Shown here: positions 1 to 8,198 of the stretch, piece after piece
How positions within the stretch are numbered: position 1 is the first letter of the stretch
Layout of the letters: each line of letters starts with the position of its first letter
Assembly: GCA_034096865.1 (NCBI GenBank)
Contig: JAWQFJ010016387.1
Location: 1-15,112 of the forward strand
Direction: 5' to 3'
Source: Theodoxus fluviatilis
Taxonomy: Eukaryota > Mollusca > Gastropoda > Cycloneritida > Neritidae
Length of the DNA stretch: 15,112 nt
Translations under genes and position numbers: made by a program
Notes under the pieces: generated by a model
Told to the model about the DNA's origin: nothing
Database searches by the model: none
Seen by the model: only the letters and a program-made list of their open reading frames with translations

Positions 1-8
1 CGACAGCT

Positions 9-763
9 TGTAGCGTGGAAAATAGTAACCCGTGGAAAACAGTGACGGAAGTCATCGCAGAGTTATCTGCGAGGGACGTGCTTTATGCAATTTACCGCTC
101 CTGCACCTGTTCTTCGCATGGAATATATTCCGACAAACGACGCATTAGTTGCTTTACGAGGTTTTGGTGCATTTGTGTAGTTTAACACATGATGTAGCGT
201 TCAAAAAAGTTTTTCCCCGTGTAAAGCCGTCTCCCCTGCCGGAAATAATATGGGAGTCACCTCCCTGTAGTCTGTTTGTAGTCTGGTTTTATAAAACGCG
301 ACCGTTGACTGACTTGGCACGCCCGGGGAGTTATGCTAAGATCCGGCCGCGTAAATATATCTGCGTTTTGTGACAAACGTCTTGCTCGGCGGTACTGTAC
401 TCCATGCACCTTAACGGTGCGCGTGATTCGGGTGTAATCTTAAGCTAAACGACGTTCCGAATGTTTCCGACTTAGACCATTTCAGCAGCGCCAATAAACG
501 TCGTTTAGCTTAAGATTACACCCGAATCACGCGCACCGTTAAGGTGCATGGAGTACAGTACCGCCGAGCAAGACGTTTGTCACAAAACGCAGATATATTT
601 ACGCGGCCGGATCTTAGCATAACTCCCCGGGCGTGCCAAGTCAGTCAGGCGGAGTGGCGGGTGCCGTCTCTTTTTAGAGTTGAATTTTCAGAAAATCCCT
701 CGCAGATAACTCTGCGATGACTTCCGACACTGTTTTCCACGGGTTACTATTTTCCACGCTACA
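9..763. mobile_element. Foldback element copy 1 (long palindrome, candidate 5-bp target duplication)
   Basis: Outer inverted repeats 9-76 and 696-763 are 68 bp with one mismatch by eye. They begin TGTAGCGTGG and contain GTGGAAAA twice. Inside lies a second, unjoined inverted repeat: arms 307-456 and 497-646, 150 bp with no mismatch seen, around a 40-base spacer (457-496). CAGCT at 4-8 and 764-768 directly flanks the outer repeats and may be a 5-bp target-site duplication. No transposase is encoded, so this would be a non-autonomous foldback-type DNA element. Segments 77-306 and 647-695 do not pair. The superfamily is not determined, and a nested composite of two elements is an alternative. 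Confidence 0.75.
307..646. repeat. Palindromic core of copy 1: two 150-bp arms, 40-base spacer
   Basis: Left arm 307-456 starts GACTGACTTGGCACG and ends GACGTT. Right arm 497-646 is its reverse complement. Base-by-base pairing by eye found no mismatch. The spacer 457-496 includes GACCATTTCAGCAGCGCC. Such a perfect 150-bp arm pair would form a stable hairpin or cruciform and is prone to deletion during replication. Confidence 0.9.
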
Positions 764-1351
764 CAGCTCGAGTCACGCGCTTGTCGCCTTCCATTTCCGT
801 CGTAGACTGTCACTGCTTGGACTGTTCGCCGTCTGTGGAACCAATGTTGCACTCTTCTCTGCAATATCTTGATGTACGGGGGTTCTCCTGGCTTGCGCTA
901 GGAAGTTGAAGTGACAGACTCCGGTGATCGTTTCCAATGAACTTTATTCACGCACTGACCTCTACAGTGGTGAAAATCAGCAACAGCAATTCGTATAGCG
1001 CTCACACAGCTTCACTCTGCTTACAGTACTGCAGAGGCTCGCTAGCACACAGCAGAAACTCGCTCTGTACAGGGTCAAAGCTCTCACCTTTAACTCTGTC
1101 GTATCTGCTGCTCTCCCTCTCTCTCACTCGCTTTCGCTCCTTATATACCTTTACACAATTTCTAGAAATTACCAGCACATTATCGCATTTACTCCCACAT
1201 TCCTAACTGCGACGCGACTGACTTACTGTGTCACAACAAGCTAATATTAGCCTAACTCGGTCGCGCGCGGGTCAAGGCCGTGACCTGACTGATAAACACG
1301 CCTGCAACGGTGCCAGTAGGTTCGAGAAAACGTCACAACAGTTGCCCGGCC
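764..1351. other. Intergenic or upstream region, no gene supported
   Basis: Mixed-composition sequence between foldback copy 1 and a TATA-like box. A short open frame at 937-1206 has Ser/Leu-rich, low-information content and no recognisable domain. Two TTCnnGAA motifs (1160-1167 and 1321-1328) resemble heat-shock-element units. Confidence 0.5.
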
Positions 1352-1359
1352 TATAAAAG
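1352..1359 (+). promoter_or_regulatory. TATA-like box
   Basis: TATAAAAG lies in a locally GC-rich setting (CCCGGCCTATAAAAGGGACACC), which would place a start site near 1380. The first candidate coding segment of the spliced gene starts at 1503 or 1576. It matches the animal TATA consensus well, but there is no transcript evidence. Confidence 0.4.
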
Positions 1360-1502
1360 GGACACCGGGAGATGGTGACCTGTACCCTCTCTCAAGAACG
1401 GGGAAAATACGTCACGATACACCACATTCGTACTCGTTGCAAATTACGTCAAACGCGCGACAAACTCCAGAAAGAGGGCTTCCTAATTCCGCTACGCATA
1501 TC

Positions 1503-1662
1503 ATGAGCTACCATAAGACAACATTTACAACTTCCACTGGCAAGCACTGTTCCACTTTGAACCTTGTCCTTACAGCGAGCCCAGTCAACGCGGGCCACTA
1601 CTATAACAACGACGAAGACGAACGTCATGAAAGAGTAGAAAGCAGTGTGGAGACATTGGAAA
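1503..1662 (+). CDS. Candidate upstream exon, acidic N-terminal segment
   Basis: The frame ending at donor GTAAGT (1663) stops in phase 1 with one base (A). This joins TC at 2812 to make an Ile codon and continues into the Cys-rich exon. The tail of the segment reads GHYYNNDEDERHERVESSV, acidic and hydrophilic, in contrast to the basic body. Two models fit. In the first, translation starts at ATG 1503 (A at -3), with a weakly hydrophobic stretch STLNLVLTASPVNA as a poor signal peptide. In the second, this is an internal exon starting at 1576 after the acceptor-like CCTTACAG, and the true signal-peptide exon lies further upstream. I found no convincing signal-peptide exon between 780 and 1500. 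A TATA-like box at 1352 favours a nearby start. The phase match alone has about a one-in-three chance of being accidental. Confidence 0.35.
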
Positions 1663-1825
1663 GTAAGTTGCAATTCTAGTCCACAGCCACCTAATCCAGA
1701 TGCGTGAACGCAAAGCACCGAGCGGCTAGGACTTTCTACAGGTACCAGCGGAAAATATTTAAAACACCGACACGTGAGAAAATGGCAGGATGAAAAAGAG
1801 GTAGATGTGAAGTGAGTAGAGTCGG

Positions 1826-1885
1826 ATGTGTGTGTATGTGAATATGTGTGTGTGTTTCTGTGTGTGCACGCGCGCTCGCATGTGT
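1826..1885. repeat. TG-rich simple repeat
   Basis: Imperfect TG/TGTA tract within intron 1, just before the GATA array, ending in a CACGCGCG stretch. Confidence 0.8.
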
Positions 1886-1888
1886 ATG

Positions 1889-2278
<390 letters not shown>

Positions 2279-2811
2279 AGGAATGAGAACAGTAAGATGA
2301 CATGGAAAGATAGCGGACGTTTTTAAGACAGCCTACTTTACATAAATGAGTCATCGAAGAGATGAATAAAACATGATTCTCCACTTGGACGAAACAAACA
2401 AGGAATGGGGTACATGCCAGGTTTTGTTAGTTGTATCTCTTTCTGAACAAAGAATGCTTTGGACATGATGATATGACGAAACAGAATATCACTAAGTACA
2501 TTCTCTTGTAGCCAGTTGTAACAACTTCGAGCTTTGGCAAGAAGTCATTTGTGGCAGTTTGCCACAGCGTGCTGTGTGCTGCCTCACCCTCCTTCTTTGA
2601 AGTCCTTCGCTCTGCGAAGATGACGTCAGTGGCGTCTCATGTGCGTCCTCAGGCCGAACTCCGATGCGCAGGGACGTCCACACTCGGGGCAGGCCGCTAC
2701 ATATACACACACGCACGCATGCGTGTGCATGCAAGCGTTTACTCTAAACATGAATCACTACGGTACTTGCAAAGCTATGAATTCACGTATCCATGACCTG
2801 TATCTTACCAG
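2279..2811. other. Rest of intron 1, no feature supported
   Basis: No convincing exon between the GATA array and the exon 2 acceptor. TGACGTCA-like GATGACGTCAGT near 2620 is a CRE-type match of unknown meaning. Short overlapping frames near 2551-2917 on both strands show no domain; part of one covers exon 2 in the wrong frame. Confidence 0.5.
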
Positions 2812-2913
2812 TCTGCTACACGGACGGGTGCCGAGACCAGTACATCCACTACAACCGCTGCTTCGACTCGTGTCAGAGATGCGACGACATCTGCCGCAAG
2901 TACAAGGAAGAGT
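2812..2913 (+). CDS. Exon 2: six-Cys module
   Basis: The exon is 102 bp, entered in phase 1 after TATCTTACCAG and left in phase 1 at GTGAGT. It encodes 33 full codons beginning CYTDGCRDQYIHYNRC. Cys spacing is C-x4-C-x9-C-x3-C-x2-C-x3-C. The segment ends in a charged RKYKEE stretch. Dense paired cysteines suggest a disulfide-bonded extracellular domain. The spacing matches no family I can name. Exon length divisible by three with equal phases means it could be skipped or duplicated without breaking the frame. Confidence 0.7.
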
Positions 2914-5503
2914 GTGAGTGGGCAGGACTTTGTTCCTTGTTTGGGCTTATCGCAAGAGACCACCGCAACTAGCTCAGATGAAGTACTGACAGACAATTCA
3001 TGTGTAGCTAGATAACTGAAGGACTGATCAGCTCGCATGTTTACACCATTTGCGGTGTAAGCGCATTTTCTGTCATTAGAGAGGGAGAACGAAGAACAAG
3101 GAGCATGCGTGCAGGCGAGTGAACGTGTTTGCGTGAATGCGTGGTGAGTGTGTGCGAGACAATGATGCGATGAAGGAACTTCTAAACTGGTGAAGTCATG
3201 TACACCTAATTCACTGCAAGACGTTCGTACGTTAATAAGTCTATATTAGCAGTCACAATTATGCAAGAAAATCTATACATTCTGAAAAACGAAGACGACC
3301 ATAAGGGTCGTGGGAATACATCGAAATGATCATGCTCCATGGAGCCATCGATTCTGTGTGGGGTGAGAAATGCGCTACCGTAGTCGTTTTCACCGAACGC
3401 CATCGAGTGTTGTTACTTCTGGAGCACATCCGAAAGTTTACTTTTGCGATGACAAAGGGCAGATGGCGTATGCGCTTTTGATAAAAGTTGAAAAGTGTTA
3501 GGCATTCAAAGTCTTGAAGTAAATAATTGAAAAGAAGGTAATTTAATCAATAGTTGTGGAAAGTAGTACCGTGATGTTTGCTGGAGGGAGCGAGGACTCC
3601 TTGGGGCTAGAATGGTGAGAGTGCCAGAGGGAACAGTGTCTGACGTAAGCCTTTCTTCCATGCGCGTCCTTATCCACTGTCTGAGAAAGTGACATCAGTT
3701 GCGCTGTATTTCAATGACAAGCCCGTCGTCCACATCCAGCAGATCTTAATACCATTGTTATTATAATAGCACTGTTTATGATGATGGTTAACATAATGCC
3801 CTTGTATTGGACAGATTACTTACTAAAAGTATTCAAAGAGAATACATAGTAAACTTATTGAAAGGAATAGCATTCATCAGATGACATCGTCGACTACAGG
3901 TTCAGCGTAATCTGTTCCCTTAGGAATGAGTTTATCCCTGTGAGAGCAAGAGAAGAACTTCACCCACGTTGTGGTCGCTGTCTCTCTTCAGACTGCGGAA
4001 CGTGCTCCAGCAGGCGACGAGGCAACTGTCGCTACTGCCGTCCTTCTAGAAGGTAGGCCTGGCGTGCAGCCTGGTCCCCGACAGCCAGGGAAGGAAGGGA
4101 GCCTCTGGTGACGTTTTCATCAAGAGGAAGACATGCTCGACCATACGATTAGGGCTCCATGCGATCATATTGCACGCCTCAAACGACAACATGATGATGT
4201 CAAAGATGGATTTACGTTAGGATTTGATATGATACACACAGCATAGATCTGCACATCTACACATTCACACTTGATACTCCAAAGCACGTACATAAGGTTC
4301 GATTACTCACCAATTCATGTACCCTGAAATAGTCTTACGTCTCCTCCATATACCAATACAACACACACACCTAGGCAAGCACCCACCCAGGCACGCACAC
4401 ACACGTAGGGCGCAGATGCGAGGCATACAGAGGCCAAATGCTGACATTGCTCTACAACAATTTGCGTATCAATGAATTTGGTACAGTTCTTGACATTATA
4501 GACCAATAGATCTGTTTTGTGGTGATGTTCGTTGATGCGGTTCTCAGCATGATGATGGCATTTTTTACATTGAAAAGCTTAGTCATTATCCTGGGATAAC
4601 TATTATGAAGTAATATGCGCTCCAAACTCTGGACAAATCTAAAATGGCTGAAACTGTGTTTAAAAAAGCATATCTTTTTCAGAGGCAGCTACAGCGGCAG
4701 CATCTCGGGAAGGTACTATGACAAGAAGTACAGCGGCAGCAGAAGTGGGAGCTCCTCCAAGCGATACTACCGCGGGAGAAAGTATGGCAGCGGCAAAAGC
4801 GCCAAGAAGTACTGGGGCAAAAAGCACAAGTACTGGGGCAAAAAGCACAAGTACTGGGGCAAAAAGTACAAGAAATGCAAGAAGTATAAGAAGTACTGGA
4901 AGTACTGGAAGTACGGTAAGTTCAGTATTGACAATGATGACGACGACAACGACGACACTGACAACGACGCTTGTCTGTTTGCCTGCCTCCCTGCTTGTCT
5001 GTTTGCCCGTCTGCTTGCCTGCTCTCCTGCCTGCCTGCCAACTTGCTTGCTTGTCTCACTGTCTGTCTGTGTGCCTGTCTGTGTGCCTGTCTGCTTGCCT
5101 GCTCACCTGCCTGCTGCTTGCTTGCCTGCCTGCCTGCCAGCCTGGCCGTCCATCCGGTCGTTCGTTCGTTCGTCCGTCCGAATGTCTGTCTGCCTGTCTG
5201 CTTCCCTGCCTGTTGATGTCGTGGAGGTAACGTAATACACTTTAAAGTGACAGCCTGATTCACCATTCCATAACTGGCAGCTTCGCAATCATTTCTGTCA
5301 CGAGAGGGCTTGGTCTGATGAAGGGCAATAGTACACTACACCTACGTCTCTATTCTGCAGGTTCCAGCAGGTCTTGCAGAAGGTACGAGAAAAGGTCCTG
5401 CCGATATGGAACCCGCTTCCCCTGCCATCGTCGATACGGATACGGCAAGTACTACGGGCGCAAGAGGCGGCCCCTCGTACACGTCGCCCTGCATCTCCGA
5501 TGA
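2812..5503 (+). CDS. Spliced gene for a Cys-rich, Lys/Tyr/Trp-rich basic protein (four secure exons, join 2812-2913, 3992-4052, 4683-4915, 5361-5503)
   Basis: Four exons join without a frame break. Acceptors end in CAG at 2811, 3991, 4682 and 5360. Donors are GTGAGT at 2914, GTAGGC at 4053 and GTAAGT at 4916. Intron phases are 1, 2 and 1 and all match. The product from exon 2 on is about 179 residues: a module with 10 Cys (exons 2-3), a Gly/Ser/Tyr/Arg stretch, the KYWGKKH repeats and a KYKKYWKYW block (exon 4), then an Arg/Tyr/Cys tail (exon 5) ending at TGA 5501-5503. It has 14 Cys, an even number, and very high net positive charge. Codons favour C or G in third position, unlike the AT-rich introns. 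The phase-1 start at 2812 requires at least one upstream exon. I recognise no family. The composition suggests a secreted structural, adhesive, shell-matrix or egg-capsule protein, but that is inference. Splicing is predicted only from consensus sites and frame continuity. Confidence 0.7.
2914..3991 (+). other. Intron 2 (1078 bp)
   Basis: Bounded by GTGAGT and a polypyrimidine CAG. AT-leaning sequence with no mobile element or exon that I can recognise. Confidence 0.6.
3992..4052 (+). CDS. Exon 3: CxxC / Arg-rich mini-exon
   Basis: This 61-bp exon follows a strong polypyrimidine acceptor (CTGTCTCTCTTCAG) and ends at AAG|GTAGGC. Its first two bases complete a Tyr codon with exon 2, and its last two start an Arg codon finished by exon 4. 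It reads CGTCSSRRRGNCRYCRPSR: two CxxC pairs separated by seven residues, rich in Arg and Ser. The unspliced frame meets TAG three bases past the junction, so splicing is needed. It is too short to be found by ORF length. Confidence 0.65.
4053..4682 (+). other. Intron 3 (630 bp)
   Basis: Bounded by GTAGGC and TATCTTTTTCAG. Contains a short CA-rich tract near 4360-4405. Nothing else supported. Confidence 0.6.
4683..4915 (+). CDS. Exon 4: Gly/Ser/Tyr stretch and KYWGKKH tandem repeats
   Basis: The 233-bp exon runs from CTTTTTCAG to the donor ACG|GTAAGT and encodes 77 full codons. The first half is Ser/Gly/Tyr/Arg-rich (GSYSGSISGRYYDKKYSGS). Then a 7-residue unit KYWGKKH occurs three times (4807-4869), the last copy ending in Tyr instead of His, followed by a KK/KY/KYW-rich end with a single Cys. 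AAG, TAC, GGC and AGC codons dominate. Reading past the donor gives a Cys/Leu/Pro-rich peptide from a CTGY microsatellite, which is an artefact of not splicing. Lys/Tyr/Trp/Gly repeats are typical of extracellular structural or adhesive proteins, but no homologue is recognised. Confidence 0.75.
4807..4869 (+). repeat. 21-bp coding tandem repeat, three copies
   Basis: Three head-to-tail 21-bp units encode KYWGKKH, KYWGKKH and KYWGKKY. By eye the units are identical at the DNA level except the last codon of copy three (CAC to TAC). Near-identity at synonymous sites suggests recent expansion. Confidence 0.9.
4969..5213. repeat. Degenerate CTGC/CTGT tetranucleotide tract in intron 4
   Basis: Irregular CTGCCTGC/CTGTCTGT blocks with a TTCG/TCCG patch near 5158-5180. 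Both strands give long Cys/Leu/Pro- or Arg/Gln-rich frames that are artefacts. Confidence 0.9.
5361..5503 (+). CDS. Exon 5: Arg/Tyr/Cys-rich C-terminus with stop
   Basis: The exon follows GTCTCTATTCTGCAG, and its first two bases complete the Gly codon split by intron 4. It reads GSSRSCRRYEKRSCRYG, then continues through YGYGKYYGRKRR to the stop TGA at 5501-5503. It adds three Cys and keeps the Arg/Tyr/Gly bias of exon 4, which supports the join. No close AATAAA was found before the GACG/GACT satellite that begins about 40 bp after the stop. An alternative ending, using a weak internal donor and an acceptor near 7181, is possible. Confidence 0.65.
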
Positions 5504-5545
5504 GACCAGCAGCCTGACGCCCCTGCAAAGTGAGAGCCCTCTCGT

Positions 5546-5632
5546 CCAACGGACGGACAGAGAGACCGACAGACGGACTGACGGACGGACGGACGGACGG
5601 ACGGACGGACGAGCGGACTGACTGACTGACTG

Positions 5633-5664
<32 letters not shown>

Positions 5665-5700
5665 ACGGACGGACGGACGGACGGACGGACGGACGGACGG

Positions 5701-5732
<32 letters not shown>

Positions 5733-5836
5733 ACGGACGGACGGACGGACGAGCGGACGGACGGACGGACTGACTGACTGACTGACTGACGGACGGACGG
5801 ACGGACGGACGGACGGACGGACGGACGGACGGACTG

Positions 5837-5868
<32 letters not shown>

Positions 5869-5879
5869 ACGGACGGACG

Positions 5880-5910
<31 letters not shown>

Positions 5911-5993
5911 AGGCAGTCAGACAGGCAGTCAGGCAGGCAGGAAGGCAGGCAGGAAGGCAGGAAGGCAGGCAGGAAGGCAGGAAGGCAGGAAGG
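5546..5993. repeat. GACG/GACT block-patterned satellite, ending in GACA and GGCA/GGAA
   Basis: Starts about 40 bp after the stop codon of the spliced gene. Runs of (GACG)n and (GACT)n alternate in discrete blocks, with GAGC interruptions near 5610 and 5751. It then shifts to GACA (5884-5911) and to GGCA/GGAA (5930-5993). The minus-strand 254-residue frame rich in SVRPSV/SQSV is an artefact. Confidence 0.95.
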
Positions 5994-6410
5994 CTGACAG
6001 ACGGGTAGACACGACGGACATGCAGAACAAAAGGTGGACACAGACATTTTTTCTATGAACATGCATTAGTGCGCGTGCTCATGCGCATGTTTAGAGGAGG
6101 CTGGACAGAAGCAAATATATTTCTACGTGGTGACTTTTTTTACACTTTGCCTCAAATCTAACAGCTGTGGACTTTACTCCCTGGTCACCAGGTCACTATT
6201 TTTGCGTCATTTTGATTGTCATGGATGTGCGAGATGAATCATTGAGTCAGACTGGATATTAATACCACGTATAAACCGTCATAGCTCTCGGTCGCAGTCC
6301 TCGGATGCAAACCGTTTCATTTTGAGGACGTCTCAATAATTCAAGTCCGTCACTTTGAGTCAGGTTTCAGTGTTTCAGTCGAAGCAGTATGAGACACTAG
6401 CATTATTGCC
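5994..6410. other. Unassigned sequence between satellite and foldback copy 2
   Basis: No gene, repeat family or clear polyadenylation signal seen. Confidence 0.5.
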
Positions 6411-6419
6411 TCTACTGAC
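6411..6419. repeat. Left target-site duplication TCTACTGAC
   Basis: Identical to 6967-6975 and placed exactly at the end of the terminal inverted repeat of foldback copy 2. Confidence 0.85.
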
Positions 6420-6966
6420 GCTGAAATGGTCGTTAGCGGCAACATTTCCGGACACTGTACCTGAGGTACTCTGTCCGATCGGACAGAGTATCTCAGTTTG
6501 AAATCTCGGCATTTGAACGAGAACGAGACCGCAGCCGCCACTCCGCCTGACTGACTTCGCACGCCCGGGGAGTTATGCTTAACGGTCCGCGTGATTCGGG
6601 TGTAATCTTAAGCTAAACGACGTTTATTGGCGCTGCTGAAATGGTCGAAGTCGGAATCATTCGGAACGTCGTTTAGCTTAAGATTACACCCGAATCACGC
6701 GGACTGTTAAGGTGCATGGGGTACAGTACCGCCGAGCAAGACGTTTGTCACAAAACGCAGATACATTAACGCGGCCGGATCTTAGCATAACTCCCCGGGC
6801 GTGCGAAGTCAGTCAAGCACAGTGGCGGCTGCGGTCTGAGCTGAGCGCTATCATCGGTACGTCACGTGACTGTAAGGACGAGATTTCAAACTGAGGTACT
6901 CTGTCCCATCGACAGAGTACCTCAGGTACAGTGTCCGGAAATGTTGCCGATAACGACCATTTCAGC
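6420..6966. mobile_element. Foldback element copy 2, with 9-bp target-site duplication
   Basis: Terminal inverted repeats start GCTGAAATGGTCG (6420) and end CGACCATTTCAGC (6966). The direct repeat TCTACTGAC flanks it at 6411-6419 and 6967-6975. Outer arms 6420-6548 and 6815-6966 pair imperfectly and each contains its own hairpin (6461-6496 and 6891-6925). The core arms are 6549-6624 (76 bp) and 6665-6814 (150 bp), homologous to the copy 1 core. The left arm lacks about 74 bp. There is no coding capacity. A 9-bp duplication with long inverted repeats fits Mutator-like or Drosophila FB-type foldback elements; that assignment is inference. Confidence 0.85.
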
Positions 6967-6975
6967 TCTACTGAC
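6967..6975. repeat. Right target-site duplication TCTACTGAC
   Basis: Identical to 6411-6419 and directly after the terminal CCATTTCAGC of foldback copy 2. Confidence 0.85.
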
Positions 6976-8198
6976 TGCATGGCGCGATCCGTAAACCCTG
7001 CGGTGGAGATCCATATGGATGTATCCAACGTTCCTATTTGCCTTCTCTTGTATTCCTTGTCATATCAGATCATCAAGCAGAGGACCTCTGGCTGGCTGCA
7101 ATGAGCCACCACTGGCAAATGTCTCATCCCAGGCTTGACACGGAGGCCTGACACCTGTACTTTCTCTTCCCCAACGCAGCGGCTTCGGTTACGCAGCAGG
7201 CGTGGATATGTCTAATAAAGAGGAGAAGCATAGGAACAATGCTTTCGTCTCTTTCTTGTACGACAGGCGGAAACAAATGTCTGAGATATGTGCAAATCGC
7301 GCGCTATTACCCACAAGAATGCTAGTGTTAAATGTGGGTCACTTGAGACTCATGCAATTCAGTTTTGCGATAAGCTGGGTGTTTTCTACTGTTTTTGTTG
7401 GGAACTTTTTGCTCATGCTTTGAGGCTGCTAACTACGCGCATGCACTATTTGTTAGTACACAAGAATATTTCCAGCCAATGAAGAATGCGTGATATGACG
7501 TCATGGAATATTCATGTCAAAACTGTTCAAGAAGAAGCCATTTCCACTGCGTGAGAGCGCCCCTGGCCAAGCTGCCGGAGCAGACCCCCAAAGGCCCAGC
7601 AGCCAGGGCTTCCACCTGCTTCATTGGGCATGGAGCGGGCCTGGCCACGTGGTAATAAACAAGGATGTTGTCCACACACTTTCAAGTTCATCCAGCAGCA
7701 GCTTTGACAACTAAGCAACTTTTACCTGACACTTTGACCAGATCACGACATTTTCGTGCAGTGGTCAGTTACATGTTCAAGATGGCTAACACCAGTCCAA
7801 CGTGTACAGGTCATCAAATGCAACTAATATTCACACCAAAGCAACAATCTGGAAACGTACCAAACTTGCAAAACCACCGAGTACACTCCTCCAGGCATCA
7901 GCCATCAACCTAGTCATCCTGCCCTTTGAAAGACGTCTTACATTGCATCAGTAACGGAACAGATTCATCTATGCAGAACATTGCCTCTCCCCACCCACAG
8001 GTACAACATGGTGCCTGTGAGGGCAGTGGAGGCACACTGTAGTGCCAGTAGCCAGTCATGCAGTCATCAGCCATATTTCTATGTAAAATAACTTGGAAAG
8101 CAATAACTGGGCATCCAACATCAAATTAATTTTCATCATATATGGATTGTCGGTTGTTAGGACATCACAGACAGCGGCCAACGAACGTGTAGTTTGGA
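6976..8198. other. Unassigned region, possible weak 3' exon at 7182
   Basis: TTTCTCTTCCCCAACGCAG ending at 7181 is a good acceptor-like site and is followed by AATAAA at about 7213. This could be an alternative terminal exon of the upstream gene, but no strong donor matches it. A GC-rich patch (about 7545-7655) stands out from AT-rich surroundings and is open on both strands, with no domain recognised. TGACGTCA occurs near 7497. Confidence 0.4.

Noticed and set aside
2551..3038. Short overlapping frames around exon 2
   Set aside because: Wrong frames over exon 2 and its introns; the frame supported by splice phases is the Cys-rich one.
4615..5235. 206-residue plus-strand frame starting at 4615
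   Set aside because: Only 4683-4915 looks coding. The start lies in intron 3, and the Cys/Leu/Pro end is CTGY microsatellite beyond the GTAAGT donor.
5298..6062. 254-residue minus-strand frame rich in SVRPSV and SQSV
   Set aside because: It is a direct translation of the GACG/GACT satellite. Tetranucleotide repeats without stops stay open in several frames.
7514..7718. Opposed open frames in a GC-rich patch
   Set aside because: Openness on both strands is expected from composition; neither translation has recognisable motifs.
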